Positions 1-9,102 of a stretch of DNA of 64,000 nt are shown here, piece after piece. The stretch's first letter is position 1; every line of letters starts with the position of its first letter. Origin of the DNA: Roseinatronobacter alkalisoli (GTDB lineage Bacteria > Pseudomonadota > Alphaproteobacteria > Rhodobacterales > Rhodobacteraceae); the NCBI RefSeq assembly GCF_028745735.1, contig NZ_JAQZSM010000016.1:38502-102501 (forward strand), read 5' to 3'. Position numbers and translations under genes: made by a program. Below the pieces are notes generated by a model. It was not told where the DNA came from and did no database searches. It saw only the letters and a list, made by a program, of their open reading frames with translations.

Positions 1-1034
1 GCGGAATTCTTGCCGAACTGGCCGCCAATGGGCGGGACCGTCGTTGCACTGCCCAGCTTGGTGTATTGAATGCCGCCGCTGATGGTCATGGCGTCAAGCG
101 TGTAGGATGCACCGACCCCAATGGATGTACGCTTGCCGGTCGGGCCAAGGTTGCTGGTCGGGTTGCCATTGCCGGTATCATGGGACAGCGACAGCGACCC
201 GGACCAGTTTTCGTTGAACCGCCGACCGACACCCAGCGTATAGGTCATGGAATTCTTCTGGTATGCGACCAGTGAACTGCCTGTCGCCATGTTGAACTGC
301 GGCGGGGTGATGTCGAAATCTTTCCATTTGACATACCGGACGGACCCGAAAACCAACGTGTCCTCTGCAACCCCTGTCTGGAATTCAAGGTTCAGGGATT
401 CAGGCATCTTGGTTGTAAACCGTGTCGATGCCTGCGGGAATGCACCAGGGCCGGTTTCAGTGGCCCGGAAGCTGTGCTTGATTGCGGACTGATAGGTCAG
501 CGCCACACGCATTGCGATTTCCGGCTTTTCATACGCTACACCCACCAGATAGCCCCAAGCCTGATCTGTATTGGTGGACATCGTGTAAGCGAAAGCAGGA
601 AGGTTGACAGAACCGCTTGTCCAGGATGACCGCAGCCCGGCATGCGCGCTGAAGCCGTTGCCGAACTTGTAGCGCAGAATACCTGTCAGGCTGGTATTGC
701 TGATCTTGCCGGTTGCCCCGGTCAGAATTGCCGCTGTTCCTGTCGGATACATGACATCTGCCCCGAAAGGCTGGTCAAGGATAATGGCATAGGACCATTG
801 CTCGTTGATATCCGCCTTATAGGAAATCGACCCGGTAAAGAAATTGCGCGCGATATTACCGGTGGCGCCCGGTGCGTTGCCGCTGACGCGCGGTGCGCCA
901 TAAGTCGCACCCACTTCCACATATCGCCCCTGTTGAAACAAAATATTCATGGATTGCGGGTTGCGTTCGATGCCGCCTGCGACTGCGGGGCTCGCGCCAA
1001 GGGCCACAAGACCTGCTGCGATGTAATTGCGCAC
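1..1034 (-). CDS. OMPP1/FadL/TodX-family outer membrane transporter, 3' end beyond the window
   Basis: The reading frame opens with GTG at 1034 on the minus strand. A GGAGGAG ribosome binding site lies six bases upstream (1041-1047 on the plus strand), and the frame stays open to the window edge, about 344 codons. The N-terminus (MRNYIAAGLVALGASPAVAG) is a signal peptide. It is followed by the FadL-type start 'GGIERNPQSMNILFQQGRYVE' region and by alternating beta-strand segments rich in Tyr, Gly and Ser, as in 14-strand beta-barrels that import hydrophobic substrates such as fatty acids. The C-terminal strands are missing. The family call is firm; the substrate is not known. Confidence 0.85.
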   Translation of the reverse strand, partial: MRNYIAAGLVALGASPAVAGGIERNPQSMNILFQQGRYVEVGATYGAPRVSGNAPGATGNIARNFFTGSISYKADINEQWSYAIILDQPFGADVMYPTGTAAILTGATGKISNTSLTGILRYKFGNGFSAHAGLRSSWTSGSVNLPAFAYTMSTNTDQAWGYLVGVAYEKPEIAMRVALTYQSAIKHSFRATETGPGAFPQASTRFTTKMPESLNLEFQTGVAEDTLVFGSVRYVKWKDFDITPPQFNMATGSSLVAYQKNSMTYTLGVGRRFNENWSGSLSLSHDTGNGNPTSNLGPTGKRTSIGVGASYTLDAMTISGGIQYTKLGSATTVPPIGGQFGKNS

Positions 1035-1203
1035 GGAAAACTCCTCCTTCTTTCCGGCAGGGTGTCTCCTCTCACCCGCTCGCATCAAGTAAACACCTTA
1101 TTCACCGGTCTGTCACATCTGACTTTGCGTCAAGTTATACCATCGACCCGGATTGTTGCGACTTTACAACTGAAGGTTTAGTGTCGGCAGGGTCAACCTG
1201 CTA

Positions 1204-3660
1204 TTAATTCGGGTACAGATGCGTCTGCCCCACCGCGCCGCCGCGCGCCAGTTCGGGGTCCAGTGTCATGGGAATATATTCGCCACGCCGCCATAACTCG
1301 CCCAGATCGTCATAATGGCGCGACAGTGGGTGCCCTGACTGACCCGTGGACAGGATAAAGACCGAGCTTTCGGGATCAGCAAAATCATAGACAGCGCGGT
1401 AAACTGCGGCATGGACATTGGCGAAGGGTTCAGGGTCCCGCCCCGATGTGCGGGCGCGCATCAGTGTGTGATCGCCGCCTGATGTAGATTGCCGGATATT
1501 GACGAAGGCGCGCAGGCCCGGCGCATTCCCCAGCACCGTGTGCCGGTGGGTGGCGGTATGGGCGTCACCCCAACGCCAGCTTTCAACGGATGTGCCATAG
1601 CGTTCGGTCAGGCGCAGCAGTGCTTCATCCAGTGACAGAAGCGCCATATCCGTGCAAGTTTCCTGCACCGAGGATTGCACCACATTGCACCATTCGCCCG
1701 CGCCGTTCGTGTTGCGGAACACCCGTTCAATGAAGTCGGGATTGACATGCGTGAAGGCGTCTTCCAGCGGTCCCAGCTCGTCGCGGATAAGGCGGGTCTG
1801 CAACGCGCGCATCCATGCGGAATAGATCAGGGGTTCGGGCAGATGTTCGTTCATCTCGCCGTTCCAGTCGGCCAGCAGGCTTAGCGCACGCTGGCGCAGA
1901 TGGGCGCGGGTGCCCGCAGGCGCCGCCTCGCCAGAGAACCACAGATCGGCTGCAACCAGCGGCAGCAGCAAACGCGCGGCGGGACTGACAGTGTCCAGTT
2001 GCGCTTCGATAAAACTGTCGCGGGTATGGACGTTGCGCGCACGCATCAGATGCAGAAAGCGGGTGATGCGCTGCGTATCGCCCCAGTCATGGCTGACATG
2101 CAGCGGAAAGGGGCGGTCAAGAATCTTGTTGTTGGTGTTGCCCAGAATACCGCTTTCGGGGTCCAGAAAGCGCGGATTGGATGAATAGGGCAAGGTGCCC
2201 AGCCAGCGGTTTTCCGCATGCCAGCCCGGTGCAGGCATGCGCCCTTGCGTCTGATGATCGGCATTGCGGCGTGGCAGATGGCCGATTGTCTGCATGGCCA
2301 CGCGGTCGCGGGTGGCCAGCATCAGGTTTTGTGCCGGGGCCACGAATAATTCACCCGCATCAATAGCCGCTTCCATCGTTTGCGCCTGCATCAGGCGGAT
2401 TGCGGCAGTCATGGTTGTGTCTTCAGCGGTCAGGGCGGTCCAGCCAATGCTGGCCACATGCCCCGGCGGGGTGACGGTGCCCAGATCATAAAGTGCCCCC
2501 GACAGGACCGGGCCGTTTTCGGACCAGCGCAATGTCAGGGTCAGCGGGTCTTCGTCCTTGACCCGGATGATGGAACCGCGGGTTTCAAATTCGGCCCAGC
2601 CATCGGGGGTGCGGTATTGCGCGGGGTCGTCGGGATTCAGCTGTTCGATGAACACATCGGTATCATCGACATAGGCCGATGTGATGCCCCAACCCAGCGC
2701 GTTTGAACGGCCTGACAGGATGGCCGGAATCCCCGGAATTGTAGCACCGATTACCCCGCCGGATATCAGTTCGATACGGGCAAGATACATAAGCGCGGGC
2801 GCGGTCAGTTCCAGATGGGGGTCATTCGCCAGCAACGCGCCATCGCCTGCAGCACGTGCGGGCGCTGCGGCAAAACTGTTGGACGCCCCCGCCAATGTAT
2901 AGGGCCGGATGGGCGAGAGGGGGTCGTCAAATACAGCAACCTGTGTTGCGACGGGCAGGCCCGGAAACAGACTGGAATATTCGGGCACTTCGGCCAAGCC
3001 TGCGCCGGGCGCATCCGGCATCAGATCGCGCAGGCGGTCGTTGTCCAGCAAGCTCGATGCGCGCGCGCGCAGCACTTCGGTGGATATCTGTGAATTCAGT
3101 TGCACCGACAGCAGTTTCAGGATGGCCAGTGAATCCGCCGGTTGCCATAGCGGTGTTTCCGTCCTGAACATGAAGAATTCCGGCGCGCCACGCCCGCGCG
3201 CGCGGTCCGATGTCAGCCGCAGCCAGGCATTCACCCCGTCGGCATAGGCGCGAAGCGCGTCCTGGGTCGCGGTGTCCTGCACATCGAAGGACGCGCGCGC
3301 CAGCCCGTAGATGTCTAGCCTGCGCATCAGTTCATCGGTGCGCAATGTGCGGCGACCGAACATTTCCGACAAGCGCCCCTGCGCTGTGCGCCGCAATATC
3401 TGCATCTGCCACAATCTGTCCTGCGCGTGTACAAAACCCAGGCCAAAAAACACATCGCGATCGGTTTCGCCAAAAACATGCGGCACATTGTGGGTATTGC
3501 GCAGGATTTCGACCGGGGCGGTCAGCCCGTCAAGGGTGAAATCCTCGTTATAATCGGGTAAGGACCGCGACAGGAAAAAATAGATTGCCAGCGCCACCAG
3601 TGCAGTCAATGCCAGCAGACCGGACAGAATATAGACGAGCCAGCGAAACAGGGTAAACAT
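1204..3660 (-). CDS. Penicillin acylase family protein (Ntn hydrolase, peptidase S45)
   Basis: 818 residues. Residues about 7-30 form one membrane-anchoring hydrophobic segment. The rest matches the S45 precursor layout: alpha-subunit region, linker, and a putative N-terminal nucleophile Ser260 in 'LAGASNSFAAAP', where autocleavage would create the beta chain, followed by 'LLANDPHL' and the 'NKILDRPFP' region. Such enzymes hydrolyse amides, including beta-lactams and acyl-homoserine lactones. The substrate here cannot be told from sequence. It has no strong ribosome binding site at 3660 and is divergent from the 3-hydroxyisobutyrate dehydrogenase-like gene. The uncleaved anchor suggests a periplasm-facing enzyme. 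Confidence 0.9.
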   Translation of the reverse strand: MFTLFRWLVYILSGLLALTALVALAIYFFLSRSLPDYNEDFTLDGLTAPVEILRNTHNVPHVFGETDRDVFFGLGFVHAQDRLWQMQILRRTAQGRLSEMFGRRTLRTDELMRRLDIYGLARASFDVQDTATQDALRAYADGVNAWLRLTSDRARGRGAPEFFMFRTETPLWQPADSLAILKLLSVQLNSQISTEVLRARASSLLDNDRLRDLMPDAPGAGLAEVPEYSSLFPGLPVATQVAVFDDPLSPIRPYTLAGASNSFAAAPARAAGDGALLANDPHLELTAPALMYLARIELISGGVIGATIPGIPAILSGRSNALGWGITSAYVDDTDVFIEQLNPDDPAQYRTPDGWAEFETRGSIIRVKDEDPLTLTLRWSENGPVLSGALYDLGTVTPPGHVASIGWTALTAEDTTMTAAIRLMQAQTMEAAIDAGELFVAPAQNLMLATRDRVAMQTIGHLPRRNADHQTQGRMPAPGWHAENRWLGTLPYSSNPRFLDPESGILGNTNNKILDRPFPLHVSHDWGDTQRITRFLHLMRARNVHTRDSFIEAQLDTVSPAARLLLPLVAADLWFSGEAAPAGTRAHLRQRALSLLADWNGEMNEHLPEPLIYSAWMRALQTRLIRDELGPLEDAFTHVNPDFIERVFRNTNGAGEWCNVVQSSVQETCTDMALLSLDEALLRLTERYGTSVESWRWGDAHTATHRHTVLGNAPGLRAFVNIRQSTSGGDHTLMRARTSGRDPEPFANVHAAVYRAVYDFADPESSVFILSTGQSGHPLSRHYDDLGELWRRGEYIPMTLDPELARGGAVGQTHLYPN

Positions 3661-3756
3661 GGGCGCAAAACGGCTTTCGGTTGACGGTCATTCTGGCCAT
3701 GATACCTATTATCTGGGCGGGACAAGCGCAATCACAAGTATGGGAAAGGCCGGGCA

Positions 3757-4644
3757 ATGGCAAAAATCGCGTTTCTGGGGCTGGGGGTCATGGGCGGACC
3801 AATGGCGGGGCATCTGGCCCGTGTCGGCCATGACGTCACAGTCTATAACCGCACCACCACCAAGGCAAAAGCCTGGGGGGCTGCACATGGTGGTGATTGG
3901 GCGAAAACCCCGCGCGCGGCTGCACAAGGCGCTGAATTTGTGATGGCCTGTGTGGGCAATGATGATGACTTGCGCAATGTCTGTCTGGGCGAAGACGGGG
4001 CTTTTGCCGGGATGGGGACGGGCACGGTCTTCGTGGACCATACAACCGTGTCGGCACAGGTAGCCCGTGAATTGCACGGCATTGCCGATGCGCAGGGCGT
4101 GGGTTTCGTGGATGCGCCGGTTTCGGGCGGGCAGGCGGGGGCCGAAAACGGGGTTCTGTCGATCATGTGCGGGGGGGATGCGGCAACCTTTGAACGCGCG
4201 GAGCCGGTCATGGGGGCCTATGCCCGCGTGTGCAGACGCATGGGCGACAGCGGTGCCGGGCAGATTGCCAAGATGATGAACCAGATCTGCATTGCGGGCC
4301 TTGTTCAGGGGCTGGCAGAGGCACTGCATTTCGGCGAGAAATCGGGCATGGATGGCCGCGCCGTGGTCGAGGTCATCAGCCAGGGCGCGGCGGGATCATG
4401 GCAGATGGCAAACCGCCACGCCACGATGCTGGATGGTGAATTCAATCACGGGTTTGCTGTGGACTGGATGCGCAAGGATCTGGCCATCTGTCTGGCTGCG
4501 GCGGAAGATGTGGGCGCATCCTTGCCTGTCACAGCATTGATTGATCAGTTCTACAAGGATGTTCAGCGCATGGGCGGCGGGCGCTGGGACACATCCAGCC
4601 TGATTGAACGTCTGCGCGCGTTCGGGGGGAATGATGCTGTATGA
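3757..4644 (+). CDS. 3-hydroxyisobutyrate dehydrogenase family NAD(P)-dependent oxidoreductase
   Basis: 295 residues, normal for the beta-hydroxyacid dehydrogenase family. The N-terminal Rossmann fingerprint GLGVMGGPM begins at Gly8, the substrate motif 'DAPVSGGQAGAENG' lies near 119-132, and the catalytic lysine is Lys172 in 'GQIAKMMNQ'. Family members oxidise 3-hydroxyisobutyrate (valine catabolism, mmsB), tartronate semialdehyde or gamma-hydroxybutyrate. No valine-degradation genes are adjacent, so the substrate is unresolved. The stop codon overlaps the start of the carbonic-anhydrase-like gene, so the two are probably cotranscribed. Confidence 0.9.
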   Translation: MAKIAFLGLGVMGGPMAGHLARVGHDVTVYNRTTTKAKAWGAAHGGDWAKTPRAAAQGAEFVMACVGNDDDLRNVCLGEDGAFAGMGTGTVFVDHTTVSAQVARELHGIADAQGVGFVDAPVSGGQAGAENGVLSIMCGGDAATFERAEPVMGAYARVCRRMGDSGAGQIAKMMNQICIAGLVQGLAEALHFGEKSGMDGRAVVEVISQGAAGSWQMANRHATMLDGEFNHGFAVDWMRKDLAICLAAAEDVGASLPVTALIDQFYKDVQRMGGGRWDTSSLIERLRAFGGNDAV

Positions 4645-5158
4645 ACTGGACGGGCAGCGGCCTGATGTACCTGCGGATGGGGATTTCTGGGTGGCACCGG
4701 GGGCGCATGTCATCGGGAATGTGGTGTTGGGGCAGGGCGTTTCAATCTGGTTCGGATGCACCTTGCGGGGCGATAATGAACCCCTGATGATCGGGGCGGG
4801 ATCCAATATTCAGGAAAACTGCGTTCTGCACACGGATATGGGCTATCCGTTGCGCGTTGGTGAGAACTGCACCATCGGGCATAAGGCGATCCTGCATGGC
4901 TGTACCATCGGCGATGGTTCGCTTGTGGGGATGGGCGCGACGGTTCTGAATGGTGCGACTATCGGCAAGGGCTGTCTGATCGGCGCAGGGGCGCTGGTGA
5001 CCGAGGGCAAGGAAATTCCTGACGGGTCATTGGTGATGGGCGCGCCGGGACGGGTGGTGCGGCAACTGGATGACGCGGCGCGCGCCCAGTTGCTGCAATC
5101 TGCAGCGGGATATCGTGCGAATATGGGCCGGTTCAGGACCGGTTTGCGCGCGATCTGA
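4634..5158 (+). CDS. Gamma carbonic anhydrase family protein (left-handed beta-helix)
   Basis: 174 residues of hexapeptide repeats ('IGNVVLGQGVSIW', 'IGAGSNIQENC', 'IGDGSLVGMGATVLNGA'). The three zinc-ligand histidines of the gamma class appear at His66, His83 and His88. Two adjacent ATGs exist (4631, 4634). The second is preferred because the run of six G at 4624-4629 then sits at a workable distance. It overlaps the upstream dehydrogenase stop. Family members are trimeric; many are confirmed carbonic anhydrases, but related acyltransferase-like proteins of unknown activity share the fold. Confidence 0.9.
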   Translation: MLYELDGQRPDVPADGDFWVAPGAHVIGNVVLGQGVSIWFGCTLRGDNEPLMIGAGSNIQENCVLHTDMGYPLRVGENCTIGHKAILHGCTIGDGSLVGMGATVLNGATIGKGCLIGAGALVTEGKEIPDGSLVMGAPGRVVRQLDDAARAQLLQSAAGYRANMGRFRTGLRAI

Positions 5159-5184
5159 ACTCTCGTGGATTTTCCGGGGGCGGC

Positions 5185-5322
5185 TTGGGGGGCGGCTGCC
5201 CCCCAAACCCCCTGCCTCAAGGGGGGACCCCCCTTGAGAAACCCGTGCGGGCGTGTCCGCGCATATGTCTGCACGACATGTGAAAACGCGCGCTTTGTTG
5301 GATATTTATGCCAGAATGAAAG
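5185..5322 (+). repeat. R1 element copy A (type II hairpins, with an inserted spacer)
   Basis: Two GC hairpins occur: a 9-bp stem TTGGGGGGC / GCCCCCCAA at 5185-5206, and a CTCAAGGGGGG / CCCCCCTTGAG stem at 5216-5238. The conserved tail GGATATTT-ATG-CCAGAATGAAAG is at 5300-5322. Copies E and H go directly from 'aaccc..gtg' into the tail. Here about 50 bases separate them, which looks like an insertion inside the element. It lies 3' of the carbonic-anhydrase-like gene in sense orientation. Confidence 0.75.
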
Positions 5323-5342
5323 CGGCAGGGTGATGGGGCGTT

Positions 5343-5370
5343 GAAAAAAGGCCATCGTGAGATGGCCTTT
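5343..5370 (-). terminator. Intrinsic terminator of typA
   Basis: A perfect 10-bp stem AAAGGCCATC / GATGGCCTTT with a 4-base loop lies 26 bases past the typA stop. On the minus strand it is followed by a run of T (complement of the A run at 5344-5349), a classic Rho-independent terminator. Confidence 0.9.
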
Positions 5371-5395
5371 CATTGGAGTTTGCTTGTCTGCCTGT

Positions 5396-7216
5396 TCAGG
5401 CGCTGGCTTTGGCCTGGCGCTTGCGTTCATGCGGGTCAAGGAAGCGTTTGCGCAGCCGGATGGCGTTTGGCGTCACTTCGACCAGTTCATCATCATCGAT
5501 ATAGGCGATCGCCTGTTCCAGCGACATGATGGTGGGCGGGGTCAGTTTTACCGCATCATCGGTGCCGGAGGCGCGCACATTGGTCAGTTTCTTGCCCTTC
5601 AGGGGGTTCACTTCCAGATCATTGTCGCGCGAATGTTCGCCGATGATCATGCCCTGATAGACCGGTTCCTGGGGATTGATGAACATGCGCCCGCGATCTT
5701 CGAGGTTCCACAGCGCATAGGCGACGGCGGTGCCATCCTCCATGGAGATCAGCACCCCTTCGCGGCGGCCCGGAATTGCCCCTTTATAAGGTGCCCATTC
5801 GTGGAACACGCGGTTCAGAACCCCGGTGCCGCGCGTGTCGGTCAGGAATTCGCCGTGATAGCCGATCAACCCGCGCGACGGGACATGCGCGATGATGCGC
5901 GTCTTGCCTGCGCCTGCGGGTTTCATTTCGACCAGTTCGCCCTTACGCGGGCCGGTCAGCTTTTCGATGACAGTGCCGGTATATTCGTCATCGACATCGA
6001 TTGTGGCTTCCTCGATCGGTTCCAGCCGCTGGCCGTCTTCGTTGCGCATCAGCACGCGAGGGCGCGAGATGGACAGTTCGAACCCTTCGCGGCGCATGTT
6101 TTCGATCAGCACGCCCATTTGCAATTCGCCACGGCCTGCCACCTCGAAGGCTTCGCCGCCTGGTGTGTCACTGACTTTGATCGCTACGTTCAGTTCTGCT
6201 TCACGCATCAGGCGTTCGCGGATGATGCGGCTTTGCACCTTGGAGCCGTCACGGCCGGCAAGGGGCGAATCATTGATGCCGAAGGTGACGCTGATAGTCG
6301 GCGGGTCGATGGGCTGTGCATCAAGTGCTGTTTCGACATCCAATGCACAGAGGGTGTCGGCAACCGTGGCTTTCGACATGCCGGCAAGGGTCACGATGTC
6401 GCCTGCTTCGGCAGCGTCGATGGGTTGTTGGCCAAGGCCGCGAAAGGCCAGAACCTTGGTGACGCGGAATTGTTCGAGCTTCTTGCTGTCGCGCGACAGC
6501 GCCTTGATGGTTTCGCCTGCCTTCAGCGTGCCGGATTCAACACGGCCGGTCAGGATGCGGCCCAGATAGGGATCCGCCGACAGGGTAGTGGCCAGCATGC
6601 GGAACGGTTCCGCGCGCGCCGCAACTTGTGCAGGGGCGGGCACATGGGCCACGACAAGGTCGAACAATGCCGACATGTCCTTGCGCGGACCGTCAAGTTC
6701 CGCATCGGCCCAGCCATTGATGCCGGAGGCGTAAAGCACAGGGAAATCAAGCTGTTCATCGCTGGCGCCCAGATTGGCGAACAGGTCGAATACCTCATCC
6801 AGTGCGCGGTCGGCGTCGGCTGCGGGTTTGTCCACCTTGTTGAGAAGGACAATCGGACGCAGCCCCAGCGCCAACGCTTTGGATGTCACGAATTTGGTTT
6901 GCGGCATAGGGCCTTCGGCAGCATCGACCAGCAGAACAACGCCATCGACCATGGACAGGATGCGTTCCACCTCTCCGCCGAAATCGGCGTGGCCGGGGGT
7001 GTCCACGATATTGATGCGCGTGTCTTTCCATTCAACCGACGTGGCTTTGGCCAGAATCGTGATTCCGCGTTCGCGTTCCAGATCATTGCTGTCCATTGCG
7101 CGTTCAGTGGTGGCCTGATTTTCGCGGTAGGTGCCCGATTGCTTCAGAAGTTCATCGACAAGTGTCGTCTTGCCGTGGTCAACGTGGGCGATAATCGCGA
7201 TATTGCGAAGGTCCAT
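5396..7216 (-). CDS. typA: Translational GTPase TypA/BipA
   Basis: 606 residues, full length for the family. G1 'AHVDHGKTT' is near residues 10-18, G3 is '[16 protein letters not shown]' and G4 is 'NKVD'. EF-G-like domains III and V and the specific C-terminal domain ('[21 protein letters not shown]') follow. BipA binds the 70S ribosome and assists 50S maturation and stress responses, notably at low temperature. It is monocistronic, with its own terminator. A 641-codon frame on the opposite strand is a shadow created by GC-rich codon use. Confidence 0.98.
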   Translation of the reverse strand: MDLRNIAIIAHVDHGKTTLVDELLKQSGTYRENQATTERAMDSNDLERERGITILAKATSVEWKDTRINIVDTPGHADFGGEVERILSMVDGVVLLVDAAEGPMPQTKFVTSKALALGLRPIVLLNKVDKPAADADRALDEVFDLFANLGASDEQLDFPVLYASGINGWADAELDGPRKDMSALFDLVVAHVPAPAQVAARAEPFRMLATTLSADPYLGRILTGRVESGTLKAGETIKALSRDSKKLEQFRVTKVLAFRGLGQQPIDAAEAGDIVTLAGMSKATVADTLCALDVETALDAQPIDPPTISVTFGINDSPLAGRDGSKVQSRIIRERLMREAELNVAIKVSDTPGGEAFEVAGRGELQMGVLIENMRREGFELSISRPRVLMRNEDGQRLEPIEEATIDVDDEYTGTVIEKLTGPRKGELVEMKPAGAGKTRIIAHVPSRGLIGYHGEFLTDTRGTGVLNRVFHEWAPYKGAIPGRREGVLISMEDGTAVAYALWNLEDRGRMFINPQEPVYQGMIIGEHSRDNDLEVNPLKGKKLTNVRASGTDDAVKLTPPTIMSLEQAIAYIDDDELVEVTPNAIRLRKRFLDPHERKRQAKASA

Positions 7217-7287
7217 AACAAAAGTGCCTTTTCATGCTGCGCCGCCGCATTAGCCGAAGATTGCCTGAAATGCCAGCCCTGATCGCG

Positions 7288-7890
7288 TTACGTTGCGATA
7301 TAATGGTCACGGCGATGATTGATGGCCAGTATCGCATTCAGCACTATCGCGCCCAGCAGTGACCACAGGACCAGATCAGGAGGCAATATCAGGAATGCGA
7401 CAGCAAACAGCACCAGATCGAAGCCCAGTTGTACCAGCCCCGCACGCCAGCCGAAGCGTTCCTGCAGGTCATAGGCCACAATGCCCACGCCGCCGAGGCT
7501 GGCGCGGTGGCGGAAAATGGCCAGCAGCCCGGCACCGGTAATCATGCCGAACAGCACTGCCGCAACGGCGGGGTTTTGCGGGATCACGGTGACCAGATCG
7601 CCCATGAACCCCGACATGACCGAAATCAGCGTGACCGAGATCAGCGTCTTGATGGTGAATTCCGGTCCCAGCCTGTGCCATGCCAGAACGTAGAACGGAA
7701 TATTGATGACAAAGAAGACCGGCCCGAAACCCCATCCTGTCGCATAGGCGATCAGCACCGCCAATCCGGCGGTCTGGCCGGTGACCAGCCCCGCACCGGT
7801 CAGCACCAGAATTCCGAAAGCGCACATGGCGGTCCCGAAGACCAGCCCTTGTGCATCTTCTATGCGGGTATGGCGGGGGGTATCGGTCAT
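7288..7890 (-). CDS. YitT/DUF161-family integral membrane protein
   Basis: 200 residues starting at the internal ATG 'MTDTPRHTRIEDAQ', four bases after the stop of the SMR gene. A longer frame up to 7971 would run into that gene. Five or six hydrophobic helices are visible, beginning 'GLVFGTAMCAFGILVLTGAG'. The family is widespread; its function is unknown, and a transport role is only suspected. It is probably the last gene of the M48–SMR–YitT operon. Confidence 0.85.
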   Translation of the reverse strand: MTDTPRHTRIEDAQGLVFGTAMCAFGILVLTGAGLVTGQTAGLAVLIAYATGWGFGPVFFVINIPFYVLAWHRLGPEFTIKTLISVTLISVMSGFMGDLVTVIPQNPAVAAVLFGMITGAGLLAIFRHRASLGGVGIVAYDLQERFGWRAGLVQLGFDLVLFAVAFLILPPDLVLWSLLGAIVLNAILAINHRRDHYIAT

Positions 7891-7894
7891 GCGG

Positions 7895-8218
7895 TCAGAC
7901 CCTGGCGCTGAACAGGTTGATGACAAGAATGCCCGCGATGATAAGCGAAATCCCGATGATGGCGGGCGCATCCAGTTTCTGTCCGAAGATGATCCAGCCC
8001 AGAAAGGAAATCAGGCAGATGCCAAGCCCCGCCCAGATGGCATAGGCAACGCCAACCGGGATTATGCGCAGCACCAGCGACAGCAGCCAGAATGACAGCG
8101 CATAGGCCAGAATGGCCCCCGTCGCGGGGAACAGGCGTGTCATGCCATCGCTGGCTTTCAGTGCTGTCGTGCCCAGCGTTTCGAACATGATGGCGATTGC
8201 CAGATAAAGCCAGTGCAT
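7895..8218 (-). CDS. Small multidrug resistance (SMR) family transporter
   Basis: 107 residues with four transmembrane helices, the standard SMR size. The start 'MHWLYLAIAIMFETLGTTALKAS' carries the essential membrane Glu13 (EmrE Glu14). 'GVAYAIWAGLGI' matches the conserved helix 3 region. An AAGGAT ribosome binding site precedes the ATG, which lies 10 bases after the M48 stop. SMR proteins exchange protons for cations such as quaternary ammonium compounds or guanidinium. Sequence alone does not separate these subtypes. Confidence 0.92.
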   Translation of the reverse strand: MHWLYLAIAIMFETLGTTALKASDGMTRLFPATGAILAYALSFWLLSLVLRIIPVGVAYAIWAGLGICLISFLGWIIFGQKLDAPAIIGISLIIAGILVINLFSARV

Positions 8219-8228
8219 TGCGTATCCT

Positions 8229-8960
8229 TCAGAAGGAGCGACCCGCTGCCATGTCGGCAACCGCGCGTTCGATTTCGCGCAGGCGTTCGGCGTTGGGCGG
8301 GTGGGTTCCCAGAAACTGGTTGCCTGGGTCGGGGATGCGGCGGAACAATGCGGCTGCGGCCAGCGGGTCATACCCCCCGCGTGCCGCAATCAACGCACCG
8401 AGGCGGTCGGCTTCCAGCTCGAACGGTTTGGAATACCGCCTTGCGCCGACAGTGGCACTTGCATTGACGATGCGCTGCGCGGTGGGCTGGTCTGCGCCGG
8501 ACAATGTGGCCACCAACCCGCCCAGAAGCGCGCCGGTCATCGCCTGATTCTGCATGCGTGGCAGGTGGTCGGCAATGTGATGCGCCGCCTCATGCCCGAA
8601 AATCAGCGCAACTTCGTCCGCGCTGCGCAGCTCACGCAGCAACGCTTCGGTAAAGGCGATAATGGGCCGCCCCTGTGCATCGCGGGTGTGAAAGGCATTT
8701 GGCGGCTGGCCGGGCCGGTCGTCCAGGACAACGTTGAAATTGCAGTCCAGATGCGGGCTGCGTTCGCGGCAGACCTGTGTGGCGACGGGGCGCATACGCG
8801 CCACGACAGCGCCGAATTGGCTGCGGGTGACGGCTGGTCCCGGTGCTGTGGTGGCCGCGGGCGGTGGCGGGGCCAGAACAACCGGGGCCATCTGGCAGGC
8901 CGACAGCAGCAAAAACGCGCCGAGGGCCGCGCCTTTGCGAAGAAGATGGGGAATCTGCAT
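8229..8960 (-). CDS. M48-family zinc metalloprotease, predicted lipoprotein
   Basis: 243 residues from 'MQIPHLLRKGAALGAFLLLSACQ', a lipoprotein signal peptide with lipobox LSAC (Cys22). The zinc motif HEAAH is at 123-127, followed by the third ligand in 'FELEADRLG'. This corresponds to the Oma1/YcaL/LoiP-type periplasmic peptidases that act in envelope quality control. It is first gene of an operon with an SMR transporter and a YitT protein. An upstream extension to 9026 lacks a signal-peptide context, so the internal start is preferred. Confidence 0.92.
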   Translation of the reverse strand: MQIPHLLRKGAALGAFLLLSACQMAPVVLAPPPPAATTAPGPAVTRSQFGAVVARMRPVATQVCRERSPHLDCNFNVVLDDRPGQPPNAFHTRDAQGRPIIAFTEALLRELRSADEVALIFGHEAAHHIADHLPRMQNQAMTGALLGGLVATLSGADQPTAQRIVNASATVGARRYSKPFELEADRLGALIAARGGYDPLAAAALFRRIPDPGNQFLGTHPPNAERLREIERAVADMAAGRSF

Positions 8961-9052
8961 CGGGTTTGTCCTGTGTGCACTTATCGCATCATCTAGCTGG
9001 CAAGCGCGGGCAGGGCAACAAAGCAAAGATCACAGCTTCGCGCAGGGCATAG

Positions 9053-9078
9053 AAAGAGGGGGCAGATGCCCCCTTTTT
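9053..9078 (-). terminator. Intrinsic terminator downstream of icd, T-rich on both sides
   Basis: The stem GGGGGC / GCCCCC (9058-9063 and 9068-9073) has loop AGAT and is flanked by AAAGA on one side and TTTTT on the other. It would end icd transcripts 25-45 bases after the stop and could also work from the other strand. Confidence 0.8.
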
Positions 9079-9102
9079 CACGTCGGTTCAGTGCAGTGTG
9101 GG

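Noticed and set aside
5357..7282. 641-codon open frame on the plus strand
   Set aside because: It is antisense to typA over its full length. The translated sequence has no family features (many His, Cys and Phe runs) and arises from GC-biased third positions of typA.
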